NCBI RefSeq assembly: GCF_000349725.1
Contig: NZ_APCP01000064.1
Coordinates: forward strand, 1-47,618
DNA from: Ligilactobacillus pobuzihii E100301 = KCTC 13174
GTDB lineage: Bacteria; Bacillota; Bacilli; Lactobacillales; Lactobacillaceae
Direction: 5' to 3'
DNA: 47,618 nt
Both the position numbers and the translations under genes were made by a program. This document shows, piece after piece, positions 10,884-20,321 of this stretch. The number at the start of each line of letters is the position of its first letter. Position 1 is the first letter of the stretch. The notes beneath the pieces were generated by a model. The model was not told where the DNA came from, searched no databases, and was given only the letters and a program-made list of their open reading frames with translations.

Positions 10884-13800
10884 TACTTATCAACTGCTTT
10901 CTGCTTGGGAATAGCTAATTGTTCAGTTAAGCTTTGTACTAATTTTTGTAATTGATACAACACGTCAGAATTTTTCATTTTCGGTTGAATGACTAAAACT
11001 ATCTTCATCTTATCTGTCCCTGGTTCTAAGGTCGCGCTAAATTTGGTTTGTGCAACTGCCTTTAACAACTGTTTAGCTTGAAATGTTCGAGTTGCTTTTT
11101 GGCTAAGTTCAACACTGATTTTTTTATCATTTTGCTTGATCGATTCAACCATTGCTTGGTCCGCATACATCTTTAACAAACCAATATCAAGTAGAGATTC
11201 GACCTCATCAGGATACTCACCAAAACGATCGATCAGATCTTCTTGCACTTCAACATACTCATCTTTTGACTGAAACTGTCTAACACGTTTATAGATCTCG
11301 ATTTTTTGGCGCGGATCTTCAATATACGTCCCTGGCAGATACGCCTCAACATTTAAGTTGATCTCAGCATCTGTCTTTTCTTGAACTTTTTTGCCTTGCT
11401 TACGTGCAACAGATTCATTAAGCATTTGCGTGTATAGGTCATAACCAACCGAATCAATAAATCCGTGTTGTTGTTTACCCAAAATATTCCCTGCACCACG
11501 GATCGACAAATCACGCATAGCGATTTTAAATCCCGAACCTAACTCTGTAAAATCTTTTATAGCTTCAAGACGTTTTTCACTAACTTCGTTTAATATTTTA
11601 TCTTGTTGATACATAAAATAAGAATACGCTACTCGACTAGAGCGACCAACACGGCCTCTTAATTGATACAACTGAGCTAACCCCATTCTATCCGCATTCT
11701 CAACAAATAACGTATTGGCGTTAGGAATATCAACACCGGTTTCAATGATCGTTGTAGTTACTAAAACATCATACTCACTATTGATGAAATTATATAAAAT
11801 CCGTTCCATTTGATTTTCACTCATTTGACCGTGAATATAAGCGATCCTAGCCTCTGGTATTAAGGCTTGTAACTCATCAGCAACTTTTTCGATATCAGCA
11901 ACTCTGTTGTGTAAATAAAAAGCTTGACCGCCCCGTGCCATTTCACGTCTGATCGCATCAACGACCACACCATAGTTTTGTTCCATCACGTAGGTTTGGA
12001 TCGGATAACGATTCATTGGTGCCGTTTCGATCACTGATAGATCCCTGACACCAAGCATTGACATATTTAATGTACGTGGGATCGGTGTGGCAGTCAAAGT
12101 TAACACATCAACGTTCGATTTTAATTGTTTCAGTTTTTCCTTATGTTTGACACCAAAGCGCTGTTCTTCGTCTACGATCAACAGACCAAGGTCGACAAAT
12201 TTAACATCTTTTGATAATAAGCGATGAGTCCCGACTACAATATCACACATACCATCACGGGCATCCTTGATAGTCTGATCAGACTGTTTTTTAGTTACAA
12301 AGCGTGACAAAATACCGATTTCAACTGGAAAACCAGCAAAGCGTTCAACCAAAGTTTCGTAATGTTGTTGTGCCAGAACGGTCGTTGGAGCAAGAAAAGC
12401 AACCTGTTTACCATCTTGTATCGCCTTAAAAGCAGCCCGCATCGCAACCTCTGTTTTACCGTAACCAACATCACCAATCAAAAGACGATCCATCGGCTTT
12501 TCCTTTTCCATATCATGTTTGATCTCATCTGCGCTCCGTAATTGATCAGATGTTTCTGTATATGGAAATGCATCTTCAAATTCTTTTTGATAACTAGTAT
12601 CCTTAGAAAACGCAAATCCCTTTTCAGCCTCACGTTTAGCGTACAAATCAACTAAATCATCAGCGATGTCTTCGATTTTACCCGCAACACGTTTTTTAGT
12701 CTTAGTCCATTCACTTCCACCCAATTTATTAATGCGCGGTGTTTTAGCTTCCGAAGATACATATTTTTGTACGCGATCTAACTGACTAACAGGAATAAAT
12801 AATTGTGCATCATTTTGATAGTCGATCGTCAAATAATCCTGATGTTTTCCATCGACTTCCATAGTTTGCATACCCATAAAACGACCGATACCATGATTTA
12901 CATGTACAACATAATCACCTTTTTTTAGGTCAGTATAGCTTTTTAAGCGCTCGGTATTTTTCATTGTTTGACGCTTAGGCTGTTTTTTAGTTGCTTTAGC
13001 AAACAACTCATTTTCAGTTAAAACAACCAAATTCGCTTGCGGTAATTCAAAACCCGTCTGTAATGAACCAGCAACGACTTGAACCATCTTTTCTTGCAAA
13101 CTATCTTCTTTAGTAATAATACTTGGAATTTCAAAATCGTCTAAAGTTTGCGAAACTTTCGCGATCCGTTCATTATCAGGGATAAAGATCACGACTGTTT
13201 GTCCCTGTTTGCTCCAACGGTCAGATTCCGTCTTTAATAATGGCATCTGACCAAAAAATTGTTGTACTGCACGTGCCTTGATATCAAGCATTTGATTAAA
13301 ACGTAAATTACCCATACCTTTTTGAAAAAGTGACAAAAAGATCTGCGGGTGCTTATCATTTTGTTCCCTAGTACGTACATCAACTGATAATTGTGTATCT
13401 GGTAAAATGCTATGTTCTTTTAACTTTTCAGTCAGCCACTCTGCATTTTGCGTTTCAACATCATTCTCTTTATCTAACAAACGTGAATAATCATCAAAGA
13501 CTACTATTCCATCTGGCCGTAAATAATCTAACAATCCATTCTTATCAGGCATGATTTCTGCAGCAAAAACATGGTAAGCATCAGTTAAATTACCTTTTTG
13601 CAGGTCACTGACTATCACTTCAAAATTACCTGACAATTGTTTTTTATCTTCTGGATCGTCCAACTTTGCCAAATATTTTTTATACTCTTTTTGAATATTT
13701 TTTGACGCTGTTTGCAAGTCTTTTTGAAAAGCGATGAAGTCTGTTGCTGGCATCACCACCGCTTGTTCGATGTTTTTGACACTTCTTTGGTTGGTAGAAT

Positions 13801-14413
13801 CAAACAAACGAAGTGAATCGATCTCTGTATCAAATAAATCACAGCGTAATGGATATTCCGAATTTAAGCTATAAATATCTAAAATAGAACCTCTAATAGC
13901 AAAGTCACCTGGACGCTCGACCATTTTCTGACGAGTATATCCCATTGTACCTAACAAGCGTACTGTTTCATCTAAATCGATCTTTGCGCCTACTTGCAAT
14001 GCAAACTGACTCTTTTTCCAGACATCTGGTGCAGGTAAAAACCGCGTTAGGCCAGCAGCGGCAGTTACGATGATTGCAGGTTCTTGACTAACTAACGCAT
14101 TCAGCGCTAAGACTCGCTGACCTTTAAAATCTGGTGAGCTGGTTGCGATCTCTTCAGCTATCATTTCATCGACAGGAAATAAGTAGACTGAATTTTCATC
14201 CACTAAATTAGTCAAATCATCCACTAACCGCTGAGCATGATACAAATCGTCAGTCACAACTATCTGTGTTTGCTTTTTTTTAAGAAATAATTCGGCTAGC
14301 ATTACCGTTTTAGACGAACCATTCAGCCCCGTTAATAGATGATGGCCAGTCTGTAAATTATCCTGCCACTGATGATACTCCGAGATCTCTTCAAATAGAT
14401 CAGTAATCCTCAT
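10883..14413 (-). CDS. mfd: transcription-repair coupling factor Mfd
   Basis: Removes stalled RNA polymerase from damaged DNA and recruits UvrA. The 1176-aa length is normal. Domains in order: a UvrB-like N-terminal module; the RNA-polymerase-interacting domain starting near residue 497 (KKGDYVVHVNHGIGRF); a RecG-like helicase with Walker A near 645-652 (GDVGYGKT) and DEEQ near 747; and the C-terminal D7 domain. It overlaps the downstream flippase gene by one base and follows pth by 15 bp, so pth-mfd-flippase is one transcription unit. Confidence 0.98.
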   Translation of the reverse strand: MRITDLFEEISEYHQWQDNLQTGHHLLTGLNGSSKTVMLAELFLKKKQTQIVVTDDLYHAQRLVDDLTNLVDENSVYLFPVDEMIAEEIATSSPDFKGQRVLALNALVSQEPAIIVTAAAGLTRFLPAPDVWKKSQFALQVGAKIDLDETVRLLGTMGYTRQKMVERPGDFAIRGSILDIYSLNSEYPLRCDLFDTEIDSLRLFDSTNQRSVKNIEQAVVMPATDFIAFQKDLQTASKNIQKEYKKYLAKLDDPEDKKQLSGNFEVIVSDLQKGNLTDAYHVFAAEIMPDKNGLLDYLRPDGIVVFDDYSRLLDKENDVETQNAEWLTEKLKEHSILPDTQLSVDVRTREQNDKHPQIFLSLFQKGMGNLRFNQMLDIKARAVQQFFGQMPLLKTESDRWSKQGQTVVIFIPDNERIAKVSQTLDDFEIPSIITKEDSLQEKMVQVVAGSLQTGFELPQANLVVLTENELFAKATKKQPKRQTMKNTERLKSYTDLKKGDYVVHVNHGIGRFMGMQTMEVDGKHQDYLTIDYQNDAQLFIPVSQLDRVQKYVSSEAKTPRINKLGGSEWTKTKKRVAGKIEDIADDLVDLYAKREAEKGFAFSKDTSYQKEFEDAFPYTETSDQLRSADEIKHDMEKEKPMDRLLIGDVGYGKTEVAMRAAFKAIQDGKQVAFLAPTTVLAQQHYETLVERFAGFPVEIGILSRFVTKKQSDQTIKDARDGMCDIVVGTHRLLSKDVKFVDLGLLIVDEEQRFGVKHKEKLKQLKSNVDVLTLTATPIPRTLNMSMLGVRDLSVIETAPMNRYPIQTYVMEQNYGVVVDAIRREMARGGQAFYLHNRVADIEKVADELQALIPEARIAYIHGQMSENQMERILYNFINSEYDVLVTTTIIETGVDIPNANTLFVENADRMGLAQLYQLRGRVGRSSRVAYSYFMYQQDKILNEVSEKRLEAIKDFTELGSGFKIAMRDLSIRGAGNILGKQQHGFIDSVGYDLYTQMLNESVARKQGKKVQEKTDAEINLNVEAYLPGTYIEDPRQKIEIYKRVRQFQSKDEYVEVQEDLIDRFGEYPDEVESLLDIGLLKMYADQAMVESIKQNDKKISVELSQKATRTFQAKQLLKAVAQTKFSATLEPGTDKMKIVLVIQPKMKNSDVLYQLQKLVQSLTEQLAIPKQKAVDK

Positions 14414-14428
14414 TAGTTTTTTCTCCTT

Positions 14429-14986
14429 CTAATTAAAATGATTCATTGTATTCATAAAAGTATTACCCTCTAACCAGTACTCGATCGCATCGGCTGCATG
14501 ATTAAATGCATCTTGCATAGCTGGTTTTTCATCTGTAGAAAAACGTGATAAAACCCAATTTACAACTGACATCTGTTGCGGGTGATCGATTCCAACCTTG
14601 ATACGTTTAAAACCCTGGGTATGGGTATGTGCAATCACACTTTTGATCCCATTATGTCCGCCAGCTGAACCTTTTTGGCGTAAACGGATCCGTCCAGTTT
14701 TTAAATCCATATCATCATGAACAACGATCAAATCAGAAACGTCAATATTGAAATAATCCATTAACGGTCCGACTGCTCGACCAGAATCATTCATAAGAGT
14801 CGTCGGTTTAACTAACAGTACTTTTTCGTTGCTAATAAAAGCCGTTGCAATCAACGCCTCAAATTTTTCTTTGTTAAATTCCACGTTATAGCGGTCTGCT
14901 AAATTTTCAATCACTGAAAAGCCGACGTTATGACGTGTATTTTCATATTTACGTCCAATATTACCTAAACCAACAATCATTTTCAT
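14429..14986 (-). CDS. pth: peptidyl-tRNA hydrolase
   Basis: Hydrolyses peptidyl-tRNA released from ribosomes, recycling tRNA. The 185-aa protein carries the catalytic residues: N9 (GLGN), H19 (NTRHNVGF), N66 (LMNDSG), D92 (VVHDDMDL) and N112 (GGHNGIKS). GAGG precedes the ATG by 9 nt. It is the first gene of the pth-mfd-flippase unit and is read from the promoter at 15131-15160. The pth-mfd order is that of Bacillus, and the divergent ldh neighbour is that of other lactobacilli. Confidence 0.97.
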   Translation of the reverse strand: MKMIVGLGNIGRKYENTRHNVGFSVIENLADRYNVEFNKEKFEALIATAFISNEKVLLVKPTTLMNDSGRAVGPLMDYFNIDVSDLIVVHDDMDLKTGRIRLRQKGSAGGHNGIKSVIAHTHTQGFKRIKVGIDHPQQMSVVNWVLSRFSTDEKPAMQDAFNHAADAIEYWLEGNTFMNTMNHFN

Positions 14987-15130
14987 TTATTTACATCCTC
15001 TATTTTTTATTATCTTGTGCGCAACATAACTTTTATGCCGCACTGGTTAAAACGTTTACACCAATCTTATGCACCAAAAACGGCCGAGGTTTCAAAACAA
15101 CCCCAGCTGCTGTGTACTGACTTGAAACCA

Positions 15131-15160
15131 ATTATAGCACATTCTTTCATAACTTTTGAA
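15131..15160 (-). promoter_or_regulatory. promoter of the pth-mfd unit
   Basis: Minus strand: a perfect TATAAT (15131-15136) preceded by TGC (extended -10), with a TTCAAA -35 (15155-15160) 18 bp upstream. The leader to pth is ~140 nt and contains inverted GGTTTCAA/TTGAAACC segments that could pair. Confidence 0.7.
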
Positions 15161-15186
15161 AAAATTGCCTCATTTTTTGAAATTAT

Positions 15187-15228
15187 TTATCACACTTTCT
15201 GAAAACATGTTATACTATAAGTGTGTTA
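15187..15228 (+). promoter_or_regulatory. ldh promoter with flanking inverted repeat
   Basis: TTATCA (15187-15192), an 18-bp spacer and TATACT (15211-15216) preceded by TGT form an extended -10 promoter. A 10-bp inverted repeat with one mismatch (TATCACACTT at 15188-15197, AAGTGTGTTA at 15219-15228) brackets the core promoter, and a further CACTT lies at 15236-15240. This is a candidate operator; the regulator is unknown. Confidence 0.65.
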
Positions 15229-15229
15229 A

Positions 15230-16237
<1,008 letters not shown>

Positions 16238-16255
16238 TTAAAATCAATTTATAGA

Positions 16256-16466
16256 GAGTGAGACAAAAGATGCTTTGAAGCCGATTTTGGAACTACGGTC
16301 ACATTATTTTGGGATGTCGCAAAGCGAAGGATCAGAATAACACAATCGTTGCTACAGTCAGGCTTCAATCTTTTGAACCACGTTTAAAGGCCGTTGATTT
16401 ACTCCATTTTAATGGGATAGATCGACGGCCCTTTTAGAATCGCACGGCTAAGTTATGTCCCAGCTC
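16256..16466 (+). repeat. two-hairpin 3' intergenic repeat, copy A (after ldh)
   Basis: A 211-bp element with imperfect terminal inverted repeats (GAGTGAGACA at the left, GAGCTGGGACA as complement of the right end). Hairpin 1 lies inside GAAGCC...GGCTTC; hairpin 2 is AAAGGCCGTTGAT...ATCGACGGCCCTTTT and resembles a terminator. It starts 19 bp after the ldh stop, in the orientation of ldh. Copies B, C and D follow at 17.3, 26.1 and 34.6 kb. The rest of the gap 16467-16681 shows only the cbpA promoter. Confidence 0.88.
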
Positions 16467-16631
16467 TTTTTTCTTTGCAAAAAAAATTTACCTTTGTCCT
16501 GACTTTCACGCACAAAATTACATCTTGTATTTAAAATTAACTGTCTATTAAAATTCATGTTGATTTACTAACACATATTAAGACACAATAATTTTAAAGT
16601 TCTTATTTTATAGTGTTCTAACGTAATAGTA

Positions 16632-16640
16632 TGTTATCAT
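16632..16640 (+). promoter_or_regulatory. cbpA extended -10 promoter (candidate)
   Basis: TGT-TATCAT (16632-16640) matches an extended -10; no clear -35 is visible. It lies about 40 bp before the cbpA start, which has GTGAGGA as its ribosome site. Confidence 0.4.
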
Positions 16641-16681
16641 TAAATTATCATAAACCATTTTTGTAAAAGTGAGGAATTTAT

Positions 16682-17317
16682 ATGCTGCTAAAAACTTTGA
16701 TCAAACCAAAAAATGAATTAACTACTGTTCAAGAAGACTTTACCTTGCAACAAGCACTTGATGTACTAGAAGATTCAGGCTACCGCTGTGTACCAATTTT
16801 AGACAAAACTGGTAAAATTTTCCGTGGAAATATTTATAAAATGCATATTTACCGTCATAAATCACGTGGTGGTGATATGTCTTTACCTGTAACTCACTTA
16901 CTAAAAAACGCTTCGAAATTTATATCACTTGACTCTGCATTCTTTAGTGTTTTCTTTACGATCCGGGATCTCCCATATATCACAGTTCTTGATGAAAAAA
17001 ACAACTTTTATGGCATCTTAACTCACAACCGACTATTAGAAATGCTTTCACAATCGTGGAACGTCAATATTGGTAGTTATGTTTTAACCGTCGTTTCAAG
17101 TGATGAACGTGGAGATTTAGTGGAAATGGCTAAGATTATTACTAAATACACATCGATCTCAAGCTGTATCACCCTCGATGTTCAAGCAGGAGAACTTGTC
17201 CACCGTACAATGTTCACCTTACCTGCTGATGTTTCTCACGATAAATTAGAAAAAATCGTAGCCAACCTTGAACGTAAAAACTTCAAAGTTCCAGAAATTG
17301 AAGACCTACAAGGTTAA
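16682..17317 (+). CDS. cbpA: CBS-ACT domain protein, probable c-di-AMP-binding CbpA
   Basis: A 211-aa cytosolic protein with two CBS motifs (about 10-60 and 75-125) followed by an ACT-like domain (about 130-205). This layout matches CbpA of Listeria and relatives, a c-di-AMP receptor of unclear downstream function. No membrane segment or transporter partner is present. It stands alone between ldh and a convergent small gene, with a repeat at its 3' end. The family call rests on domain layout; c-di-AMP binding is inference. Confidence 0.75.
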   Translation: MLLKTLIKPKNELTTVQEDFTLQQALDVLEDSGYRCVPILDKTGKIFRGNIYKMHIYRHKSRGGDMSLPVTHLLKNASKFISLDSAFFSVFFTIRDLPYITVLDEKNNFYGILTHNRLLEMLSQSWNVNIGSYVLTVVSSDERGDLVEMAKIITKYTSISSCITLDVQAGELVHRTMFTLPADVSHDKLEKIVANLERKNFKVPEIEDLQG

Positions 17318-17333
17318 TATTGCAGAAAAAATA

Positions 17334-17500
17334 CCTCGAAACTAATTTGTAACTATGCCCGCGTTATTCTGGTCCCTTGTTTTGTTATGGTCCAAATAAC
17401 GCAAGCATCATTACAGTAAGATTTCACTCTTTTGGAACACATTTAAGGGCCGTCAGTTACTCCATTTAATAGGATAAACTGACGGCCCCCTTTTTATATC
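17334..17500 (+). repeat. two-hairpin 3' intergenic repeat, copy B (after cbpA), degenerate ends
   Basis: The same two-hairpin core as copy A, in the orientation of cbpA and starting about 17 bp after its stop. The terminal repeats are lost. Hairpin 1 has a different stem sequence (GCGTTATT...AATAACGC, where copy D has AATTATT...AATAATT), so pairing is kept by paired changes. Hairpin 2 (AAGGGCCGTCAGTT...AACTGACGGCCC) is followed by CCTTTTT and should terminate cbpA. Confidence 0.8.
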
Positions 17501-17524
17501 AAAAAGAAACATGAACTCCTAATC

Positions 17525-17740
17525 TTAACTTTGACAAACTTCCACTACCAAATCGACAAAATCCCGTTTAGGATGAAATTCATCATGTACGATATAAGTC
17601 ATCTTGATGACCTTCCACGCCACTTGATTATCACCGAGCATTAGATTATCACCCACATGTGGCACAAATGGAAGTTCAACCATCATTTTACCAGAACCCT
17701 TTGAAATTGGAGCATTAGAATTAATTTGAGCACGAAACAT
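17525..17740 (-). CDS. conserved-looking small protein of unknown function
   Basis: A 71-aa ORF with an excellent ribosome site (GGGAGG) in front of its ATG. It has no signal peptide or TM segment and alternates short beta-like segments (MMVELPFVPHVGDNLML, WKVIKMTYIVHD). I do not recognise the family. It lies 115 bp beyond mazF on the same strand and converges with cbpA, so it may be the last gene of the acpS-alr-mazEF stretch or be separately expressed. Confidence 0.75.
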   Translation of the reverse strand: MFRAQINSNAPISKGSGKMMVELPFVPHVGDNLMLGDNQVAWKVIKMTYIVHDEFHPKRDFVDLVVEVCQS

Positions 17741-17855
17741 AAAGCTTCCTCCCTCATCGTATTATTAAATAGCACGCTTATAATACAACGTAGCCTATGA
17801 CCACTTAATTTCAGCGGCACTTTTCAATAAAATATGTAATTCTTTGTTCACAAGT

Positions 17856-18233
17856 TTAATGACGCTTTTTTTTATGTACAACAGATAAGCCGACACTAAC
17901 TTTTAAGGCTTGATCAACTAATCCCATATTGTGTGGATCCAGGTGCATGATTTTTTCACGTAACCGTTGTTTGTCAATTGTTCTGACCTGCTCAAGTAAA
18001 ACAACGGAATCTCTTTCTAAGCCAGCCTTTGACTTTTTTAACCCAACATGAGTTGGCATTTTAGGTTTAGCGATTTTTGAAGTGATCGCTGCAATCACAA
18101 CAGTTGGACTAAATTTGTTGCCAATATTATTTTGAATTACCAAAACTGGACGCATACCACCTTGTTCTGAACCAACTACTGGTGATAAGTCTGCATAATA
18201 AATATCGCCTCGTTTTATTTCTTTATCGGACAT
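17856..18233 (-). CDS. mazF: MazF/EndoA-type mRNA interferase toxin
   Basis: A sequence-specific endoribonuclease of the PemK/MazF fold. The N-terminus [20 protein letters not shown] followed by MRPVLVIQN is nearly that of Bacillus NdoA. The catalytic pair is present as R28 and T51 (R25/T48 in NdoA). Length is 125 aa; a short basic tail KKKRH is extra. It follows the MazE-like gene by 31 bp in the order alr-mazE-mazF, as in Bacillus. Confidence 0.95.
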   Translation of the reverse strand: MSDKEIKRGDIYYADLSPVVGSEQGGMRPVLVIQNNIGNKFSPTVVIAAITSKIAKPKMPTHVGLKKSKAGLERDSVVLLEQVRTIDKQRLREKIMHLDPHNMGLVDQALKVSVGLSVVHKKKRH

Positions 18234-18264
18234 TCACTGCCCCCCTCTTCCCATACTACTGATT

Positions 18265-18507
18265 TTAAAAGCTAGAAAGATCTCTTTCACAAGATAAAAA
18301 TTCATGACAAATCTCTTTATTCAAATCTGCCATCTCACAATAACCAGTCACCAATGCATGCATGCTAGTCCGTGTTTGAACCGCATAATCAAGTGCTGCC
18401 TGGTCATTTAATAAAACGTGGGGTGGAATTGAAAAATAATCACAAAACATCTGTAACTCCTCTTGACTCAACAAACTACCTGAAATTTCGTTATTTTGAT
18501 TTTGCAT
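18265..18507 (-). CDS. MazE-like antitoxin with non-canonical N-terminus
   Basis: An 80-aa acidic protein directly upstream of mazF. Its C-terminal third (GYCEMADLNKEICHEFLSCE) resembles the toxin-binding tail of Bacillus EndoAI (GYxEMAxxN...E). The N-terminal half does not show the ribbon-helix-helix DNA-binding pattern of that family. It is most likely the cognate antitoxin, but binding its own promoter is doubtful. The ATG follows GGTGGG. Function is inferred from position and tail. Confidence 0.75.
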   Translation of the reverse strand: MQNQNNEISGSLLSQEELQMFCDYFSIPPHVLLNDQAALDYAVQTRTSMHALVTGYCEMADLNKEICHEFLSCERDLSSF

Positions 18508-18591
18508 TATATCCCACCACTATTCCTTAGTTAAGTGTCTTAAATATTAACACTAAACTCACAAAAATTAAACTAACCAGCTAGAAAACAA

Positions 18592-19716
18592 CTATTCATT
18601 CCAAACATATACTCGTTGTACTCTTTCAGTCAACGCACTAATAACTTCATAGTGAATCGTATGCACATAATCAGCAACTTGCTGTGCAGTGATAGTATTT
18701 TTGCCATTCGTACCAATCAAAGTGACTTTAGTTCCAACCTTAAATTGATGCGGTAACCTGACCATGATTTGATCCATACAAACTCGTCCCACGATCTCAC
18801 AATACTGGCCGTCTACTAAAACCGAAAAGCCTTGTAAACTACGTGACCAGCCATCAGCATAACCGATCGGTATCGTACCGATCCATTCATCGCTTGACGC
18901 AAGATAAGTTTCACCATATCCGATCGTTGCACCCTTTTGAACTTGCTTAACAGCGATCAATTGACTAACTAATTCTAAAGCTGGGCGTAATTTCTTTGGT
19001 TCAGTCAGTTCTGTTCCTGATGGATTTAAACCGTACATCCCAATTCCATAACGCACCACATTACCAACAGAGCCGGAATGCCACATCGCCGTTGCGGTAT
19101 TTGCACAATGAACATAGCGTGGCAAAGTAGGCACGATTTTAAGCATTTCATTTAAATTATTAAGTTGCTGTTCAAAATAATATGTTTCTTTCGAATCTGC
19201 ACTGGCAAAATGGGTAAACAGCCCTGCAAATTCAAATTCCTCTACATATCGATCAAGGCGGCCTAATGCCTGTCGCAAATCATTCGAACAACGGAAACCA
19301 ATTCGCCCCATCCCCGTGTCTAATGCCAAATGAACCTTTAATTTTAATTGACTTTGACGCAGTAAAGGCGCAGCTGAATCCAAGAAGGATACATCACCGA
19401 CTGAAACAGATAAATCATTTTGCGCCATTATAACAGCTTCCAGTGGATTATTAACTCCTAAAATCAAAATTGGCTCAGTAAATCCAGCTTCTCGCAAAGC
19501 AAGACCTTCATCGATCAAAGCCACACAAAAGCCGCTAGCGCCTGCATCTTTCGCTACCCTGGCAACAGGAAGAAGGCCATGTCCGTAAGCATTAGCTTTC
19601 ACAACAGCAAATAATTCCTGCCCTTTTCTTAAACGTGATACTTCCACTGCTACATTATGATAAATAGCACCTAGATCAATCACAGCTTTAGTCTCACGAT
19701 GTCTTCCTACGACCAT
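18592..19716 (-). CDS. alr: alanine racemase
   Basis: PLP enzyme that makes D-alanine for peptidoglycan and teichoic acid D-alanylation. The 374-aa protein has the PLP lysine K40 (VVKANAYGHG), the catalytic Tyr Y267 (TIGYGETY) and the CMDQ motif at 313-316. The ATG follows GGTGAGG. It sits 20 bp after acpS and upstream of mazEF. MurF nearby consumes the D-Ala-D-Ala product line. Confidence 0.97.
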   Translation of the reverse strand: MVVGRHRETKAVIDLGAIYHNVAVEVSRLRKGQELFAVVKANAYGHGLLPVARVAKDAGASGFCVALIDEGLALREAGFTEPILILGVNNPLEAVIMAQNDLSVSVGDVSFLDSAAPLLRQSQLKLKVHLALDTGMGRIGFRCSNDLRQALGRLDRYVEEFEFAGLFTHFASADSKETYYFEQQLNNLNEMLKIVPTLPRYVHCANTATAMWHSGSVGNVVRYGIGMYGLNPSGTELTEPKKLRPALELVSQLIAVKQVQKGATIGYGETYLASSDEWIGTIPIGYADGWSRSLQGFSVLVDGQYCEIVGRVCMDQIMVRLPHQFKVGTKVTLIGTNGKNTITAQQVADYVHTIHYEVISALTERVQRVYVWNE

Positions 19717-19736
19717 AACCTCACCACCAAACTTTC

Positions 19737-20096
19737 TTATCTTTCTATCAATACTTCAGTCAATACAAGTTTTTCAGTATGCGAAATTGAAACAGCAACA
19801 TTAACTGCACTTTTTAAGGGATGTTGTGTAACTTGTGGTTGTCCAGATTCATCGTTTAAAAGCTCAATATCCTGAAATGAAAGCTGCGAACCAATTCCTG
19901 TTCCATAAGCCTTACTATAAGACTCCTTAGCTGAAAACCTTCCGCCTAAAAACTCGAGTTGTCTTCTGTTAGAGAGATTCTCATATATCTCTAGCTCATT
20001 AGCAGTCAATACCCGACTCGCAAAATTACTACTTCTCTCTTGCGCACGCTTGATCCGCGCAAGATCTGTAATATCTACTCCCACTCCAACTACCAC
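19737..20096 (-). CDS. acpS: holo-[acyl-carrier-protein] synthase
   Basis: Transfers 4'-phosphopantetheine from CoA to ACP. I place the start at the GTG at 20096, giving 119 aa beginning MVVGVGVDITDLARI, the standard AcpS start; GGAGG lies 7 nt upstream. The longer frame from 20141 adds 15 residues with no family support. The Mg ligands are D8 and E58 (GRFSAKESYSKA). It is the first gene of acpS-alr-mazEF, as in Bacillus. Confidence 0.96.
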   Translation of the reverse strand: MVVGVGVDITDLARIKRAQERSSNFASRVLTANELEIYENLSNRRQLEFLGGRFSAKESYSKAYGTGIGSQLSFQDIELLNDESGQPQVTQHPLKSAVNVAVSISHTEKLVLTEVLIER

Positions 20097-20205
20097 AACT
20101 CGGCCTCCATAAAAAAACAAAGATTTACTATATTTTATCAAAAATATGCAACAATGTTTAGTAACTAGAGAAATTTAAAAAATTAAATTTAATATCCGCC
20201 CCAAA

Positions 20206-20257
20206 AAAGGCAAAAAAGAGGCTGGGACAAAACAATGTCCCAGTCTCTTCTTTTGCT
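20206..20257 (-). terminator. terminator of cshA; minimal hairpin made of the repeat-family ends
   Basis: Minus strand: GAGACTGGGACA, a 6-nt loop, TGTCCCAGCCTC, then TTTTTTG. It is a strong intrinsic terminator 65 bp after the cshA stop. The stem halves equal the terminal inverted repeat of copies A-D (GAGCTGGGACA), so it looks like an element reduced to its two ends. Confidence 0.88.
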
Positions 20258-20321
20258 AAAAATAATCAAATTATCGCTGATGATTTTTATTAGCATAAAC
20301 GTTTTTAATAACCTGTTTAAA

